Source: Bacteroides sp. OM05-12 (lineage in GTDB: Bacteria > Bacteroidota > Bacteroidia > Bacteroidales > Bacteroidaceae). Taken from it: 64,000 bases of DNA. Positions 9,640-18,640 of this stretch are shown here, piece by piece. The stretch covers positions 44,844-108,843 of the forward strand of contig NZ_QSUN01000010.1 of assembly GCF_003438995.1 (NCBI RefSeq). Reading direction: 5' to 3'. Under the pieces are notes generated by a model. The model saw nothing but the letters and a program-made list of their open reading frames with translations. It had not been told where the DNA came from and did no database searches. The position numbers and the translations under genes are program-made. Within the stretch, counting starts at the first letter, position 1. Every line of letters starts with the position of its first letter.

Positions 9640-10182
9640 ATGAAAATAGTTACATTATTTTTCAGTACGTTGATATTAGTGCTCATTCTACTTATCATTC
9701 TTATCCGGTGGTATTTCCGGATTTGTAATGGAGAAAAAAAGTTGGGAAAGCAAGAACGTTTACTTAATGCTGCCAATCAAACAATAGCCGATCAACGACT
9801 TGAAATTATAGCTTTAAGAAAAGACATTATTTCACTACAACGCTCATTATACAATACGGACCCGATCGTATATAAAATACGGACTTTCAACGACAGACCG
9901 GAACAAGCCGCTTTATCAGAACAGGAATGGCATGCTTACCTAAGTCTGCTAGAGGACATCTTTCATTTTATTTCCCGTCTTAAACATGACTACCCTTCAC
10001 TTACGGACAATGATATTCGTATTTGCGCTTTATTAAAAGAAGGTGTACAAAACAGGCACATAGCTTCTATCATGGCACTGACTCAGGAATCACTTAGCGC
10101 AACTATAGAGAATATCAAGCATGAAAAGATGAATTTGGAAGGACAGCAGAAAACATTGGAGGACATCATGAAAACATTTTAG
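9640..10182 (+). CDS. Membrane-anchored protein with LuxR-like HTH
   Basis: A 180-residue protein. Residues about 5-24 form a hydrophobic helix (FFSTLILVLILLIILIRWYF). A Gln/Leu-rich coiled coil follows (about 35-70). The C-terminal part (SRLKHDYPSLTDNDIRICAL, then KEGVQNRHIASIMALTQESL) is the divergent LuxR-type HTH found at the end of Bacteroides TPR-membrane regulators. Here the TPR sensor part is missing, so it is a stripped-down version. It probably sits in the inner membrane with the HTH in the cytoplasm. DNA binding is inferred from the pattern only; target genes are unknown. Confidence 0.6.
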   Translation: MKIVTLFFSTLILVLILLIILIRWYFRICNGEKKLGKQERLLNAANQTIADQRLEIIALRKDIISLQRSLYNTDPIVYKIRTFNDRPEQAALSEQEWHAYLSLLEDIFHFISRLKHDYPSLTDNDIRICALLKEGVQNRHIASIMALTQESLSATIENIKHEKMNLEGQQKTLEDIMKTF

Positions 10183-10243
10183 AGCTAAGCCATTGTTCTC
10201 TATAATTTTAGATATTTCGCTCTTCTCAATCGAATCGTTTCAC

Positions 10244-10287
10244 CATGGGCAACCTGTCGTTTACGCATGGGAAGCCTGTCGTTTGAC
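10244..10287. repeat. Two 22-bp tandem units (CATGGG..CCTGTCGTTT)
   Basis: Units 10244-10265 and 10266-10287 are both 22 bp, begin CATGGG and contain CCTGTCGTTT. A partial third unit (CTAGGGTAAACGA) follows. They sit in the convergent gap between the HTH gene and topA. Confidence 0.7.
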
Positions 10288-10303
10288 CTAGGGTAAACGA
10301 AAG

Positions 10304-10341
10304 AATCAGCCGGACTGAACGATTCGACAGTCCGGCTGATT
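10304..10341. terminator. Bidirectional terminator between the HTH gene and topA
   Basis: A 14-bp perfect stem, AATCAGCCGGACTG (10304-10317) / CAGTCCGGCTGATT (10328-10341), with a 10-base loop. On the minus strand it is followed by CTTTCGTTT, so it fits best as the topA terminator. The loop (AACGATTCGA) is an exact complement of TCGAATCGTT at 10230-10239. Confidence 0.7.
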
Positions 10342-10398
10342 ATATTCAAATATCCTAGTAGAAGGATTCTCTTTCCTTAATTAAAAAAGAAGAATTGC

Positions 10399-12747
10399 TT
10401 ATTTCTTTTTAGCAGCAAAGCGTCCGCGTTTAGGAGTCGTTGCCGCCTTTTCCTCTTGCAATTTTATCAATTTAAAACAACCCTCCAGATTCAGGTCTCT
10501 TGGTTCTATATCTTTAGGAATTTTATAATTGGAACCTTTATAGGAAATATAAGGGCCATAGCGACCATTTAATATCTCCATTTCGGGATCTTCGGCAAAA
10601 GTACGAATCAACTTCTGTGCTTCTGCCTGACGCTTGCCCTTGATTAATTCGATGGCTTCCTCCAGCGTTACTTCCATCGGGTCTGTACCTTTAGGCAAAG
10701 AAATGAATTTATTATCATGGCGCACATAGGGACCGAAACGACCTGTACCGATTATCACCGTCTTATCTTCAAACTCTCCTAAAGTGCGAGGCAATTTAAA
10801 TAAGTCCAACGCTTCCTCCAACGTAATCGTTTCAATAGACTGACCTTTCTTTAATTGTGCAAAGCTAGGTTTATCTGCATCATCCACCGTGCCCACTTGC
10901 ACCACAGGACCAAAACGACCGATCTTAACAGAGACCGTTTTACCCGTAACCGGATCTGTACCAAGGATACGCTCACCGACTTTATGCTCTGTTTTTGTAG
11001 CCAACGTATTCTCTACCGACGGATGGAACTTCTTATAGAAAGCTTGCATCAAGTTCGTCCACTCAATATCGCCTTCTGCTACTTCATCAAACTGCTTTTC
11101 TACACTGGCGGTAAAGTTATAGTCTAGAATATTCGGGAAATATTCCGTCAGGAAATCATTTACAACCGTACCGACATCAGTAGGTATCAACTTGGATTTC
11201 TCCGCTCCTACTATTTCTGTCTTAGTTGATTCTACCACCTTATCCCCCATTAAAGTAAGGATATCGTATTTACGTTCCTCTCCTTCCTTATCCCCTTTCT
11301 CTACATATTCACGTTGTTGGATAGTAGATATCGTAGGAGCGTAGGTAGACGGACGTCCGATTCCCAATTCTTCCAATTTACGTACAAGACTTGCTTCCGT
11401 ATAACGGGGAGGATGCTGTGTAAAGCGTTCTGTTGCTACAATGGCTTTTCTCTCCAATGACTGACCTTTAGATAAAGGAGGCAACAGACGGCTTTCATCT
11501 TCCTGTTCGTTGTCATCATCATAAGATTCTTTATAAACGCGCAAGAAACCATCGAACTTAATGACCTCTCCTGTTGCTACGAATTTATCGCTTTCTCCGC
11601 TGACGGTAATGGTAGCCGTAGTCTTTTCCAACTCAGCATCAGCCATCTGTGAAGCAATCGTACGTTTCCATATCAAGTCATAAAGACGACGTTCCTGTGC
11701 CGTACCTTCAACTTCCTGCTGATCCATATAAGTAGGACGAATCGCCTCATGAGCTTCTTGTGCTCCTTTTGTTTTAGTAGCAAAATGACGAGTAAACAAA
11801 TACCTTTCACCCATTGTACCCATAATAGTCAGTTTACTAGCATCAATCGCCAGTTCTGAAAGATTAACGGAGTCGGTACGCATATAGGTAATCTTTCCCG
11901 ATTCGTAGAGCTTCTGTGCCACAATCATCGTTTGAGCAACGGTAAAACCAAGTTTACGTGCTGCTTCCTGCTGCAAAGTGGAAGTGGTAAACGGAGCTGC
12001 CGGTGATTTCTTTAACGGACGGGTAGTTATATCTTCAATAGTGAACTTCGCATTCTTGCATCTTTCAAGAAAGTCCTGTGCTTCTTTCTTTGTCTTAAAA
12101 CGATGGGAAAGCTCTGCTTTTACTTCTACCTGAGCACCATTCTCATTCGGAACCATAAAAACCGCTACAACTCTGAATGAAGCTTCGCTTTTGAATGCCT
12201 GAACTTCGCGTTCGCGTTCCACAATCAGACGAACAGCAACAGACTGCACACGTCCGGCAGACAAAGCCGGCTTTACTTTCTTCCAAAGTACAGGAGAAAG
12301 TTCAAAACCTACTATACGGTCAAGAATACGGCGTGCTTGCTGAGCGTTTACCAAATTAACATCAATATTACGCGGATGCTCTATTGCTCTTAAAATAGCA
12401 GGTTTAGTAATTTCATGGAATACAATTCTCCTTGTATTTTCCGGCTTTAATCCCAATACTTCATAAAGATGCCAGGATATAGCCTCTCCTTCACGGTCCT
12501 CATCAGACGCCAACCATACAACTTCTGCATTCTTAGCCTCTTCCTTTAATTCTGTGACCAATTTCTTTTTATCAGCTGGAATTTCATAATGTGGCTTGAA
12601 GTTATCATCAATATCAATACTAAACTCTTTCTTTTTCAGGTCACGGATGTGCCCGTAACTAGAAAGAACTTTGAAATCTTTCCCCAGGAACTTCTCTATT
12701 GTTTTGGCTTTTGCGGGAGATTCGACAATAACAAGGTTTTTCTGCAT
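10399..12747 (-). CDS. topA: DNA topoisomerase I
   Basis: A 782-residue type IA topoisomerase that relaxes negative supercoils by single-strand passage. The TOPRIM start is visible (NLVIVESPAKAKTIEKFLG), the catalytic tyrosine is Tyr288 in ITYMRTDSVN, and the family motif ELGIGRPSTYAPTI follows. The C-terminus carries repeats with GRFGPVVQVG, GRFGPYVRHD and GRYGPYISYK in place of the Cys4 zinc fingers of E. coli, then a basic tail (KRGRFAAKKK). Monocistronic by layout. A -7 box (TACTTTTG, 12774-12781) lies 27 bases before the start. Confidence 0.97.
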   Translation of the reverse strand: MQKNLVIVESPAKAKTIEKFLGKDFKVLSSYGHIRDLKKKEFSIDIDDNFKPHYEIPADKKKLVTELKEEAKNAEVVWLASDEDREGEAISWHLYEVLGLKPENTRRIVFHEITKPAILRAIEHPRNIDVNLVNAQQARRILDRIVGFELSPVLWKKVKPALSAGRVQSVAVRLIVEREREVQAFKSEASFRVVAVFMVPNENGAQVEVKAELSHRFKTKKEAQDFLERCKNAKFTIEDITTRPLKKSPAAPFTTSTLQQEAARKLGFTVAQTMIVAQKLYESGKITYMRTDSVNLSELAIDASKLTIMGTMGERYLFTRHFATKTKGAQEAHEAIRPTYMDQQEVEGTAQERRLYDLIWKRTIASQMADAELEKTTATITVSGESDKFVATGEVIKFDGFLRVYKESYDDDNEQEDESRLLPPLSKGQSLERKAIVATERFTQHPPRYTEASLVRKLEELGIGRPSTYAPTISTIQQREYVEKGDKEGEERKYDILTLMGDKVVESTKTEIVGAEKSKLIPTDVGTVVNDFLTEYFPNILDYNFTASVEKQFDEVAEGDIEWTNLMQAFYKKFHPSVENTLATKTEHKVGERILGTDPVTGKTVSVKIGRFGPVVQVGTVDDADKPSFAQLKKGQSIETITLEEALDLFKLPRTLGEFEDKTVIIGTGRFGPYVRHDNKFISLPKGTDPMEVTLEEAIELIKGKRQAEAQKLIRTFAEDPEMEILNGRYGPYISYKGSNYKIPKDIEPRDLNLEGCFKLIKLQEEKAATTPKRGRFAAKKK

Positions 12748-12773
12748 GATGTTTTGTTTATCAATTTCGCCCG

Positions 12774-12781
12774 CAAAAGTA
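12774..12781 (-). promoter_or_regulatory. -7 box of topA
   Basis: TACTTTTG on the minus strand, exact match to TAnnTTTG, 27 bases upstream of the topA ATG. No clear -33 box. Confidence 0.45.
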
Positions 12782-12865
12782 TGAAAAAACTTGTTTCCCT
12801 ACCTTATAATATAAGAAAGAATCTACTTTTTTTTATCAAAATAGATTCTTTTCATTGATTTTCAC

Positions 12866-14515
12866 TTAAAAACGATAGGATATACCGGCTATGAAATTAA
12901 ACTTTTCTAGCGGATAACTCCAATAATAACTATACTGTTTATTCAATAAATTATCCAATTTCACATAGGCAGAAAGCCCCTTATAGATGTCATAAGTAGC
13001 ACCCGCATAAAGATTATTAATCGAAGCGATTCGTTCATTAACAACTTTCTCACGTTGAAGATATTGATAACCTACGTTTACTGTTAAAGCTTTCAACGGA
13101 TGAATATCCATCTTCAGGTTCAGCAAGAAAGCCGGCTTAAAGAAAAGAGCCTCATCGCTCATATTCCAATGGCGGTAAACACCTTCTGCCGAAATATTCA
13201 ATAAATCTCTGTAGCCGTATGAGATATTGGCTCCACCATAAACATTACTACTATTCTCCTGTCCTATGGAAATAAAAGGTGAAGAAACCCCTCCAATAAG
13301 TACATCATTAAGTTGGTACAGATCATCTTTTAAATTTTGGTATCCTCCGAACAAATGAAACCAAACACCCGGATAAGGACTTGCCCTAAATCCCAATGAA
13401 GTATTGATTTGCTCGTAAGTATTATCAATCTTTTCACCTTTTAATAATTCTGCATACGGACAAAATTGCTCCAGCTTTCTAAAATCATTCACCTGTCGTC
13501 CTCCGGTAGCTTTTACATAAAGTACATAGCTATCGCTAAAGACATATTGTACAGTTATATCCGGAGATACTTGCACTGTTTGCCCTAAACCTAAAGATAA
13601 ATCTGCATTTACTCCCAGATGTAACTTCCAATCCTCATTATCAAACTCATAATAAGGATTCAACTGTAAAGAGGTATAATTATCCTGATATCCTTCTGTA
13701 TAAAAAAGATTATTCATCTGCAGGGCAATACCAACTTGTTGCTCTTCATTGATATTCCCCTTGATATTCGCCTTTGTATAGATTCTACTTTCATTGACCT
13801 TATCTGCCTCAGCTCCAATACCAGTCCAATTATGGACTCTTGAGAACAACAATAGATTTGTTTCCACATCAAAATTCACCGGAAGCATCTCATCGGTAGA
13901 TTTTACGCCAAGATGAACATCACCGGAAGTAAAGCGCTGATGTGTCAAAGGTGCCAATGGTTGATAATTGAAGTTACTTAATCCCCACCGTCCGGCAATG
14001 TCCATGTCTACTCTATCAAACTGATGCAGATAATCAATTTTTGCCATTGAATGATAATAATGAAGCCTGTGCTTCCCATCTCCAAATTCTAATTTCCCTT
14101 TCATTCCATCGATACCCGCAGCAACTCCCAATTGATCCTTACTCGATAAACGGAATAAATAATTCAATTTCCCATCCATATTGCCATAGTTACCATATCC
14201 CAAACGGACAAAACCACGTTTTGCAACCTGCTGCTTCTCCGGATAAGTAAAAGGAGCCATTTCCTGATAAGTATCAAACGAAGACAAAGGCATAGATACG
14301 ATAGAATATTCTATTTCCTTTTTCGCAACCGTCGGTTCTTCTACTTTCGGTAAAATATTAATCTTTGAAGCATCCAATATATCCGGATTATATTCCTGCT
14401 CTACCACCACAGTACGGTTTAGTGTACTATCATTATCAATCTTCTGTGCAAAAGAATTTATCGACAATAAAGATAAAAGAATGATACCTGCTTGTTTTTT
14501 ATTTATCTTTTCCAT
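12866..14515 (-). CDS. Outer-membrane beta-barrel protein, TonB-receptor-like, no plug seen
   Basis: A 549-residue exported protein with a signal peptide (about 1-23, ending NSFA/Q). A short N-terminal stretch (VVVEQEYNPDILDASKINIL, then PKVEEPTV) precedes a beta-barrel of alternating aromatic strands (FVRLGYGNYGNMDGKLNY; end FNFIAGISYRF, terminal Phe). It resembles the barrel part of TonB-dependent receptors, but I see no plug domain and the length is too short for a full receptor. It begins 10 bp after the upstream TPR gene, so the two are one transcript and likely act together at the outer membrane. Function is not known to me. Confidence 0.7.
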   Translation of the reverse strand: MEKINKKQAGIILLSLLSINSFAQKIDNDSTLNRTVVVEQEYNPDILDASKINILPKVEEPTVAKKEIEYSIVSMPLSSFDTYQEMAPFTYPEKQQVAKRGFVRLGYGNYGNMDGKLNYLFRLSSKDQLGVAAGIDGMKGKLEFGDGKHRLHYYHSMAKIDYLHQFDRVDMDIAGRWGLSNFNYQPLAPLTHQRFTSGDVHLGVKSTDEMLPVNFDVETNLLLFSRVHNWTGIGAEADKVNESRIYTKANIKGNINEEQQVGIALQMNNLFYTEGYQDNYTSLQLNPYYEFDNEDWKLHLGVNADLSLGLGQTVQVSPDITVQYVFSDSYVLYVKATGGRQVNDFRKLEQFCPYAELLKGEKIDNTYEQINTSLGFRASPYPGVWFHLFGGYQNLKDDLYQLNDVLIGGVSSPFISIGQENSSNVYGGANISYGYRDLLNISAEGVYRHWNMSDEALFFKPAFLLNLKMDIHPLKALTVNVGYQYLQREKVVNERIASINNLYAGATYDIYKGLSAYVKLDNLLNKQYSYYWSYPLEKFNFIAGISYRF

Positions 14516-14525
14516 TATAAGATCA

Positions 14526-17500
14526 TTAATTTAGTTTTTTAAGACGAGCCTCAATCATACGTTCTATATCATCATCTGCATGATAGTTCTGCTGCAAGGA
14601 AAGCAAATATTGTTTTGCATCCAAATTTCGTCCCATTTTCATATATACATCTGATAAAAGAATAAAACTACGCGCCAACCAATAAGCATGAGGAGTACTA
14701 CGGTCAATATAATCCAATATTTCTTTTTCCGATTTATCCATCTCACCTTGGTCATAATATAGTTGTGCCAATAAATATTTTGCTTCCGCACCATATAGAT
14801 TGCGTGTGTCTTTAGCAAGCTCATTCAGATCCTTGACTGCTGTATTTGCTGCATTCTGTCCTAGATAGGCTTTAGCACGATAATAACGGGCCTCATTAAT
14901 CAGTTCCGGAGATATTTTACTTTCGGATAACAGCTCTGTAGCAGCACTAATCACCTCCAACTCATCATTCAATATATAAGCGCTACGTAAAATGCCAATC
15001 TCTGCCAATTGTCGTCTCTCTGCCGTGGACGATTTTTCTTTCAGATGTTTATATACAATTAGAGCGCGTTCAAAATCTCTAGAGTTAAACAAAATCTCTG
15101 AAGCCAGCACCATTGCATCTTCTGAGAACTTATTATTTGGAAATTCCAGCACTTTCTCAAAATGCGTTAGCGCCTCTTGATAATTCTTCTGATTATAATC
15201 AGTTAAACCAATATAATAATGTGCATCCAAACTAAAAGCTCCTTCCGGAAATGTCTGTAAATAACGAGTAAAACTATTCTTTGCTTCTCTCACCTCACCT
15301 CTCATATATGCTTTTTCTGCTGCAATATAAGTAAGAGAATCACGTTCATTCCCATCAAAACTCACTCCTCCCGGAATAGAAAATACAAAATTCACATAAT
15401 CATCTACTTTATTCAAATCAATATAAATAGACTTCAAATCACGTTGTGCCAAACGTGCTTCTTCACTACCCGGATAAGTTACTATAACATATTTATAAGC
15501 TTCTATCGCATTCTTATATTCATCGTTTTGATAATAAAGTAAACCGATTTCATTAGCTCCTTTACGCGCCACCGAACTCTCAGGGAACTTATTCAGCAAC
15601 TCGCGAAATGAATCAATCGCACGACTATTATCCTCCATCATTACATATGCCCGACCTCTTTCATAAAGAGCATCGTCTTGATATTGTGATGTAGGATATT
15701 CGCCTATCAGCTTATTAAGTACATGAATCTTACCCAAATAATCTTTTTGCAATCCCAAGACAAAAGCCTCTTGATACAAAGAATAATCTCCCAAAGATGG
15801 ATCTAATTGCGCTGCTTTAGAGTAATCCTGCTGCGCTTCGGCAAAACGACGGGCATAAAAATTACAGTCACCCATTCTATTATAAGTATCGGCTAATACT
15901 GCCTTGTTAGAGTTCTCTTTCGCAAGCTCCACATAGCGAGCAAACCAATTCTCCGCTTTCGCATACTCTTTTTGTTTAAATGCAATATATCCCAAAGTAT
16001 AATGAGCCAATCCATACATCTCATTATTCTTTATATTTGTAAATTCCAAATACATACGAATATCACGAGCCGCATCTTCCAAATGATTTAAACGATAATA
16101 TGCCTCTCCTCTCCAATAATATGTATCCGCTTTTGTTTGAAGACTATAACGAGAAAGTTCCAACGAACGATTAAAATAACCAATAGCCTCATCAAAATTT
16201 GCATTTGCAAAAGCCTGTGTCCCCAATTGGAATAGAATCTTTTGCTTTGCCTCTAAAATACGTGTATCCGGATGAGCTATTTTGGCTATTGATTTAAGAG
16301 CAGCATCGTAACTTCTGGTATTCATATACACCTCTACTAAATAATCACTAACCTTTCCTGCATACTGTGAATTCGGATATTCATTTAAGAAGCGTTCAAA
16401 AACCGTAACAGATTCATCAAAAGGAGAATATGATGTTTCATGGATACAAAGCGCATAATCGTACAAAGCCTCTTCCTTTACTTTCAGACTAAAATCCATC
16501 GAAGCAGCTTGTTCAAAAGCCATACGAGCTTTATTCTTATCCTGCAACTGTAAATAAGACAACCCCATATGCAAATAAGCATTCTGAGATAATGCATCTC
16601 TTTCTGTCGTCACAGCCCCAAACATTTCTGCAGCATGAGAAAACACTCTTGTTTGATAATAAGACATTCCTAACAAATAAAGGGCTTCTCTATTAGGCCT
16701 GCTAACTGCATTCACATACGAGAACAAAGCCTCTGAAGCCTGAACATACTTATTCAGGTAATATTGAGACATACCTAAAATACGTTTCATCTCTACAGCA
16801 TGACTATTATGAGGATAAGCAGACAGATAATTTTCAGACACAATCTCAGACTTATCATAGTTTTTCTTCACCAAATAAATCTCTGCTATATAGTATGGAA
16901 CAAGTTCCCTATATTTATCATCACTCTGTAAACTCAAAAATATCGGTAATGCTTTATCATAGCGTTTCTGTACGTAATCAATATAAGCTAAATAATATTG
17001 TGCATCCTTACGATATACGACACTACTTTCTTCTAATGTTCTAAACCAAACTGCAGCTTGTTGCAATTGCCCTACCTCCATATAAGACATAGCTAAACGA
17101 TATGTACAAGCATCTCTTTCCTCATTCCCTAACAAATAAAGCTCACAGGAATTAAAAACGGCAATAGACTCATCATATTTTCCATCAAAGAAATAGGCTG
17201 AAGCAATCAATGAATAAATTCTATTAGCATAAGGAGAATCCGGGTATTTATCCAAATAACTTCTTAATACCTCAATACAATTCTTCGAACTCAATTCATA
17301 GTCAGTACAAGCAAGCATATATTCTGCTTTCTGTCGATATACATCAGCCAAATCTGAATCAAGAAGTTCTTTAAAAATTTGTCGTGCCCCAATATAATCT
17401 TTATGAAGAAAAAGCTGTTCTCCCTCAAGATATAAATTAATAGGGGAAATAAATGATGAAGCCCGTTGAGCTTCTATCCATGAGGAATATCCACACAAAA

Positions 17501-17534
17501 AACTAATAAACAAAGCTATTATTATTTTTTTCAT
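14526..17534 (-). CDS. Large exported tetratricopeptide-repeat protein
   Basis: About 1002 residues from the ATG at 17532-17534, which opens a signal peptide (MKKIIIALFISFLCGYSS, ending EAQ). A longer frame reaches back to a TTG at 17582, but a perfect -7 box at 17572-17579 lies inside that extension, so transcription begins after it. The rest is TPR helices throughout (for example ADTYYWRGEAYYRLNHLEDA, YGLAHYTLGYIAFKQKEYAK, DALYERGRAYVMMEDNSRAI). TPR arrays are protein-binding scaffolds; a periplasmic place and a partner in the beta-barrel protein encoded 10 bp downstream are likely. No catalytic domain is visible. Confidence 0.85.
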   Translation of the reverse strand: MKKIIIALFISFLCGYSSWIEAQRASSFISPINLYLEGEQLFLHKDYIGARQIFKELLDSDLADVYRQKAEYMLACTDYELSSKNCIEVLRSYLDKYPDSPYANRIYSLIASAYFFDGKYDESIAVFNSCELYLLGNEERDACTYRLAMSYMEVGQLQQAAVWFRTLEESSVVYRKDAQYYLAYIDYVQKRYDKALPIFLSLQSDDKYRELVPYYIAEIYLVKKNYDKSEIVSENYLSAYPHNSHAVEMKRILGMSQYYLNKYVQASEALFSYVNAVSRPNREALYLLGMSYYQTRVFSHAAEMFGAVTTERDALSQNAYLHMGLSYLQLQDKNKARMAFEQAASMDFSLKVKEEALYDYALCIHETSYSPFDESVTVFERFLNEYPNSQYAGKVSDYLVEVYMNTRSYDAALKSIAKIAHPDTRILEAKQKILFQLGTQAFANANFDEAIGYFNRSLELSRYSLQTKADTYYWRGEAYYRLNHLEDAARDIRMYLEFTNIKNNEMYGLAHYTLGYIAFKQKEYAKAENWFARYVELAKENSNKAVLADTYNRMGDCNFYARRFAEAQQDYSKAAQLDPSLGDYSLYQEAFVLGLQKDYLGKIHVLNKLIGEYPTSQYQDDALYERGRAYVMMEDNSRAIDSFRELLNKFPESSVARKGANEIGLLYYQNDEYKNAIEAYKYVIVTYPGSEEARLAQRDLKSIYIDLNKVDDYVNFVFSIPGGVSFDGNERDSLTYIAAEKAYMRGEVREAKNSFTRYLQTFPEGAFSLDAHYYIGLTDYNQKNYQEALTHFEKVLEFPNNKFSEDAMVLASEILFNSRDFERALIVYKHLKEKSSTAERRQLAEIGILRSAYILNDELEVISAATELLSESKISPELINEARYYRAKAYLGQNAANTAVKDLNELAKDTRNLYGAEAKYLLAQLYYDQGEMDKSEKEILDYIDRSTPHAYWLARSFILLSDVYMKMGRNLDAKQYLLSLQQNYHADDDIERMIEARLKKLN

Positions 17535-17571
17535 AATAAAATTTATCAATACATTAGGAAGATAACTTTCG

Positions 17572-17579
17572 CAAAAGTA
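17572..17579 (-). promoter_or_regulatory. -7 box of the TPR/beta-barrel operon
   Basis: TACTTTTG on the minus strand, exact consensus, 38 bases before the chosen ATG. It rules out the upstream TTG start at 17582. Confidence 0.55.
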
Positions 17580-17641
17580 CAATCTTTAAATGGAGTATTA
17601 TATACCGAACTTGGTAAAAAAGCTAAAAAAAAAGAGCCTAT

Positions 17642-17683
17642 TATATCTATTTATTTTGCATATTTGCAAAATAAATAGATATA
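17642..17683. repeat. Perfect 19-bp palindrome in a divergent promoter region
   Basis: TATATCTATTTATTTTGCA (17642-17660) and its exact complement (17665-17683) enclose a 4-base loop TATT. It lies between the divergent TPR gene and the orphan gene at 17863. The centre contains ATATTTG, 7 of 8 matches to a -7 box when read as CATATTTG. It could be an operator, an RNA hairpin or a leftover terminator. Confidence 0.7.
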
Positions 17684-17862
17684 GTCTCTAAATAAGATTC
17701 GACTTTATAATCTAATAAAAATGTGATTTCATTTTTAAGTTCCGAGATAAATATTATTCGAAATTATTGCTCCTTAAATCAATAGAGCAGAACGATATTA
17801 AACTTATTAAAGAACAAGTAAAAAGAATTTCTAAAGATTACTAAATTAAAAACAATACAACA

Positions 17863-18246
17863 ATGGCCATTCAATTAGGATTAACACGAAACGAGAACGA
17901 AGAAGATCATATATTAATACATCTTGAGACAGAAGACTTATTAAGACTAGAGAGGATATTCAAAGGTATGTCACATTGCTTGGTTGAATATACAATACCT
18001 GAAATACTCTCCTTAGATAAATCTCAAAAATTTGATCTGAAGCTACAAAATAACAATGAGAACATCGGCTTAAAACAGACAAGAACTGATTATTTCGAAT
18101 GGAAACAAAGAAGCGAAACTTGGTACATATTCAGAGGAATAATTACAGAAATGTATCGAAACTCACGACATGAAATGTTTTTTGAACTAACTAAAGATAT
18201 TAGAAACCAAGATAATATCAAGATATTTATTTATTGGGAAAAATAA
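17863..18246 (+). CDS. Orphan hypothetical protein
   Basis: A 127-residue protein from ATG at 17863, after an A-rich leader without a strong Shine-Dalgarno. I recognise no family. It is charged, has no signal peptide or membrane helix, and shows mixed alpha/beta character (ILIHLETEDLLRLERIFKGM near the start, KIFIYWEK at the end), so a small cytoplasmic globular protein is likely. The base composition is distinctly A+T-rich. It is isolated: a perfect palindrome lies upstream and a terminator follows. A start-less open frame (17719-17844) precedes it, which may hint at an insertion or decayed locus. Confidence 0.5.
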   Translation: MAIQLGLTRNENEEDHILIHLETEDLLRLERIFKGMSHCLVEYTIPEILSLDKSQKFDLKLQNNNENIGLKQTRTDYFEWKQRSETWYIFRGIITEMYRNSRHEMFFELTKDIRNQDNIKIFIYWEK

Positions 18247-18250
18247 AATC

Positions 18251-18277
18251 TTCTCTCCCTAAAATACAGGGAGAGAA
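18251..18277. terminator. Bidirectional terminator, orphan gene / PAS gene
   Basis: Ten-base perfect stem TTCTCTCCCT / AGGGAGAGAA with a 7-base loop, between two convergent stops. The minus-strand side is followed by GATTTTATTTTT, so it serves the PAS-ispG direction best. Confidence 0.75.
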
Positions 18278-18286
18278 ATCCATATA

Positions 18287-18628
18287 TTATCCACGAACAT
18301 AATGTGGCATTTCAGTAGGAATTTCCATTGAAATTTCCACTAATCCGGCTATGACTCCATCTTTAAACCATGCCGTTTGATAGATCATTTTCTTTATCCC
18401 TTGTTTATCAATTGTATAAACATTTGTTCCACCTGTTAAGAGTAATTCGTCTATTGTTTTTAAGGCACGCTCTGTTTTATGGCAATCTTTTAAATTACTA
18501 CCAATCAAATCACCGTACTTTGCAAAAGTTTTTTTAGCTTTCTCATTCATATAAAAAATCACCCCATCCGTATTACATACAGTAACAGCGCAATTCATTT
18601 CATCTGCCCATCGTATTGCATTTTCCAT
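18287..18628 (-). CDS. Single-domain PAS protein
   Basis: A 113-residue protein that is essentially one PAS fold: CAVTVCNTDGVIFYMNEKAK at the start, a GSNLKDCHK helix, then VYTIDKQGIKKMIYQTAWFK and GLVEISMEIP strands. PAS domains sense small molecules, redox state or bind partners. No output domain is fused, so it must act through another protein or as a binding module. It begins 12 bp after ispG in the same direction and closes a tight operon. An iron-sulfur or isoprenoid link to ispG would be speculation. Confidence 0.75.
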   Translation of the reverse strand: MENAIRWADEMNCAVTVCNTDGVIFYMNEKAKKTFAKYGDLIGSNLKDCHKTERALKTIDELLLTGGTNVYTIDKQGIKKMIYQTAWFKDGVIAGLVEISMEIPTEMPHYVRG

Positions 18629-18640
18629 ACCTTTCCTTTT

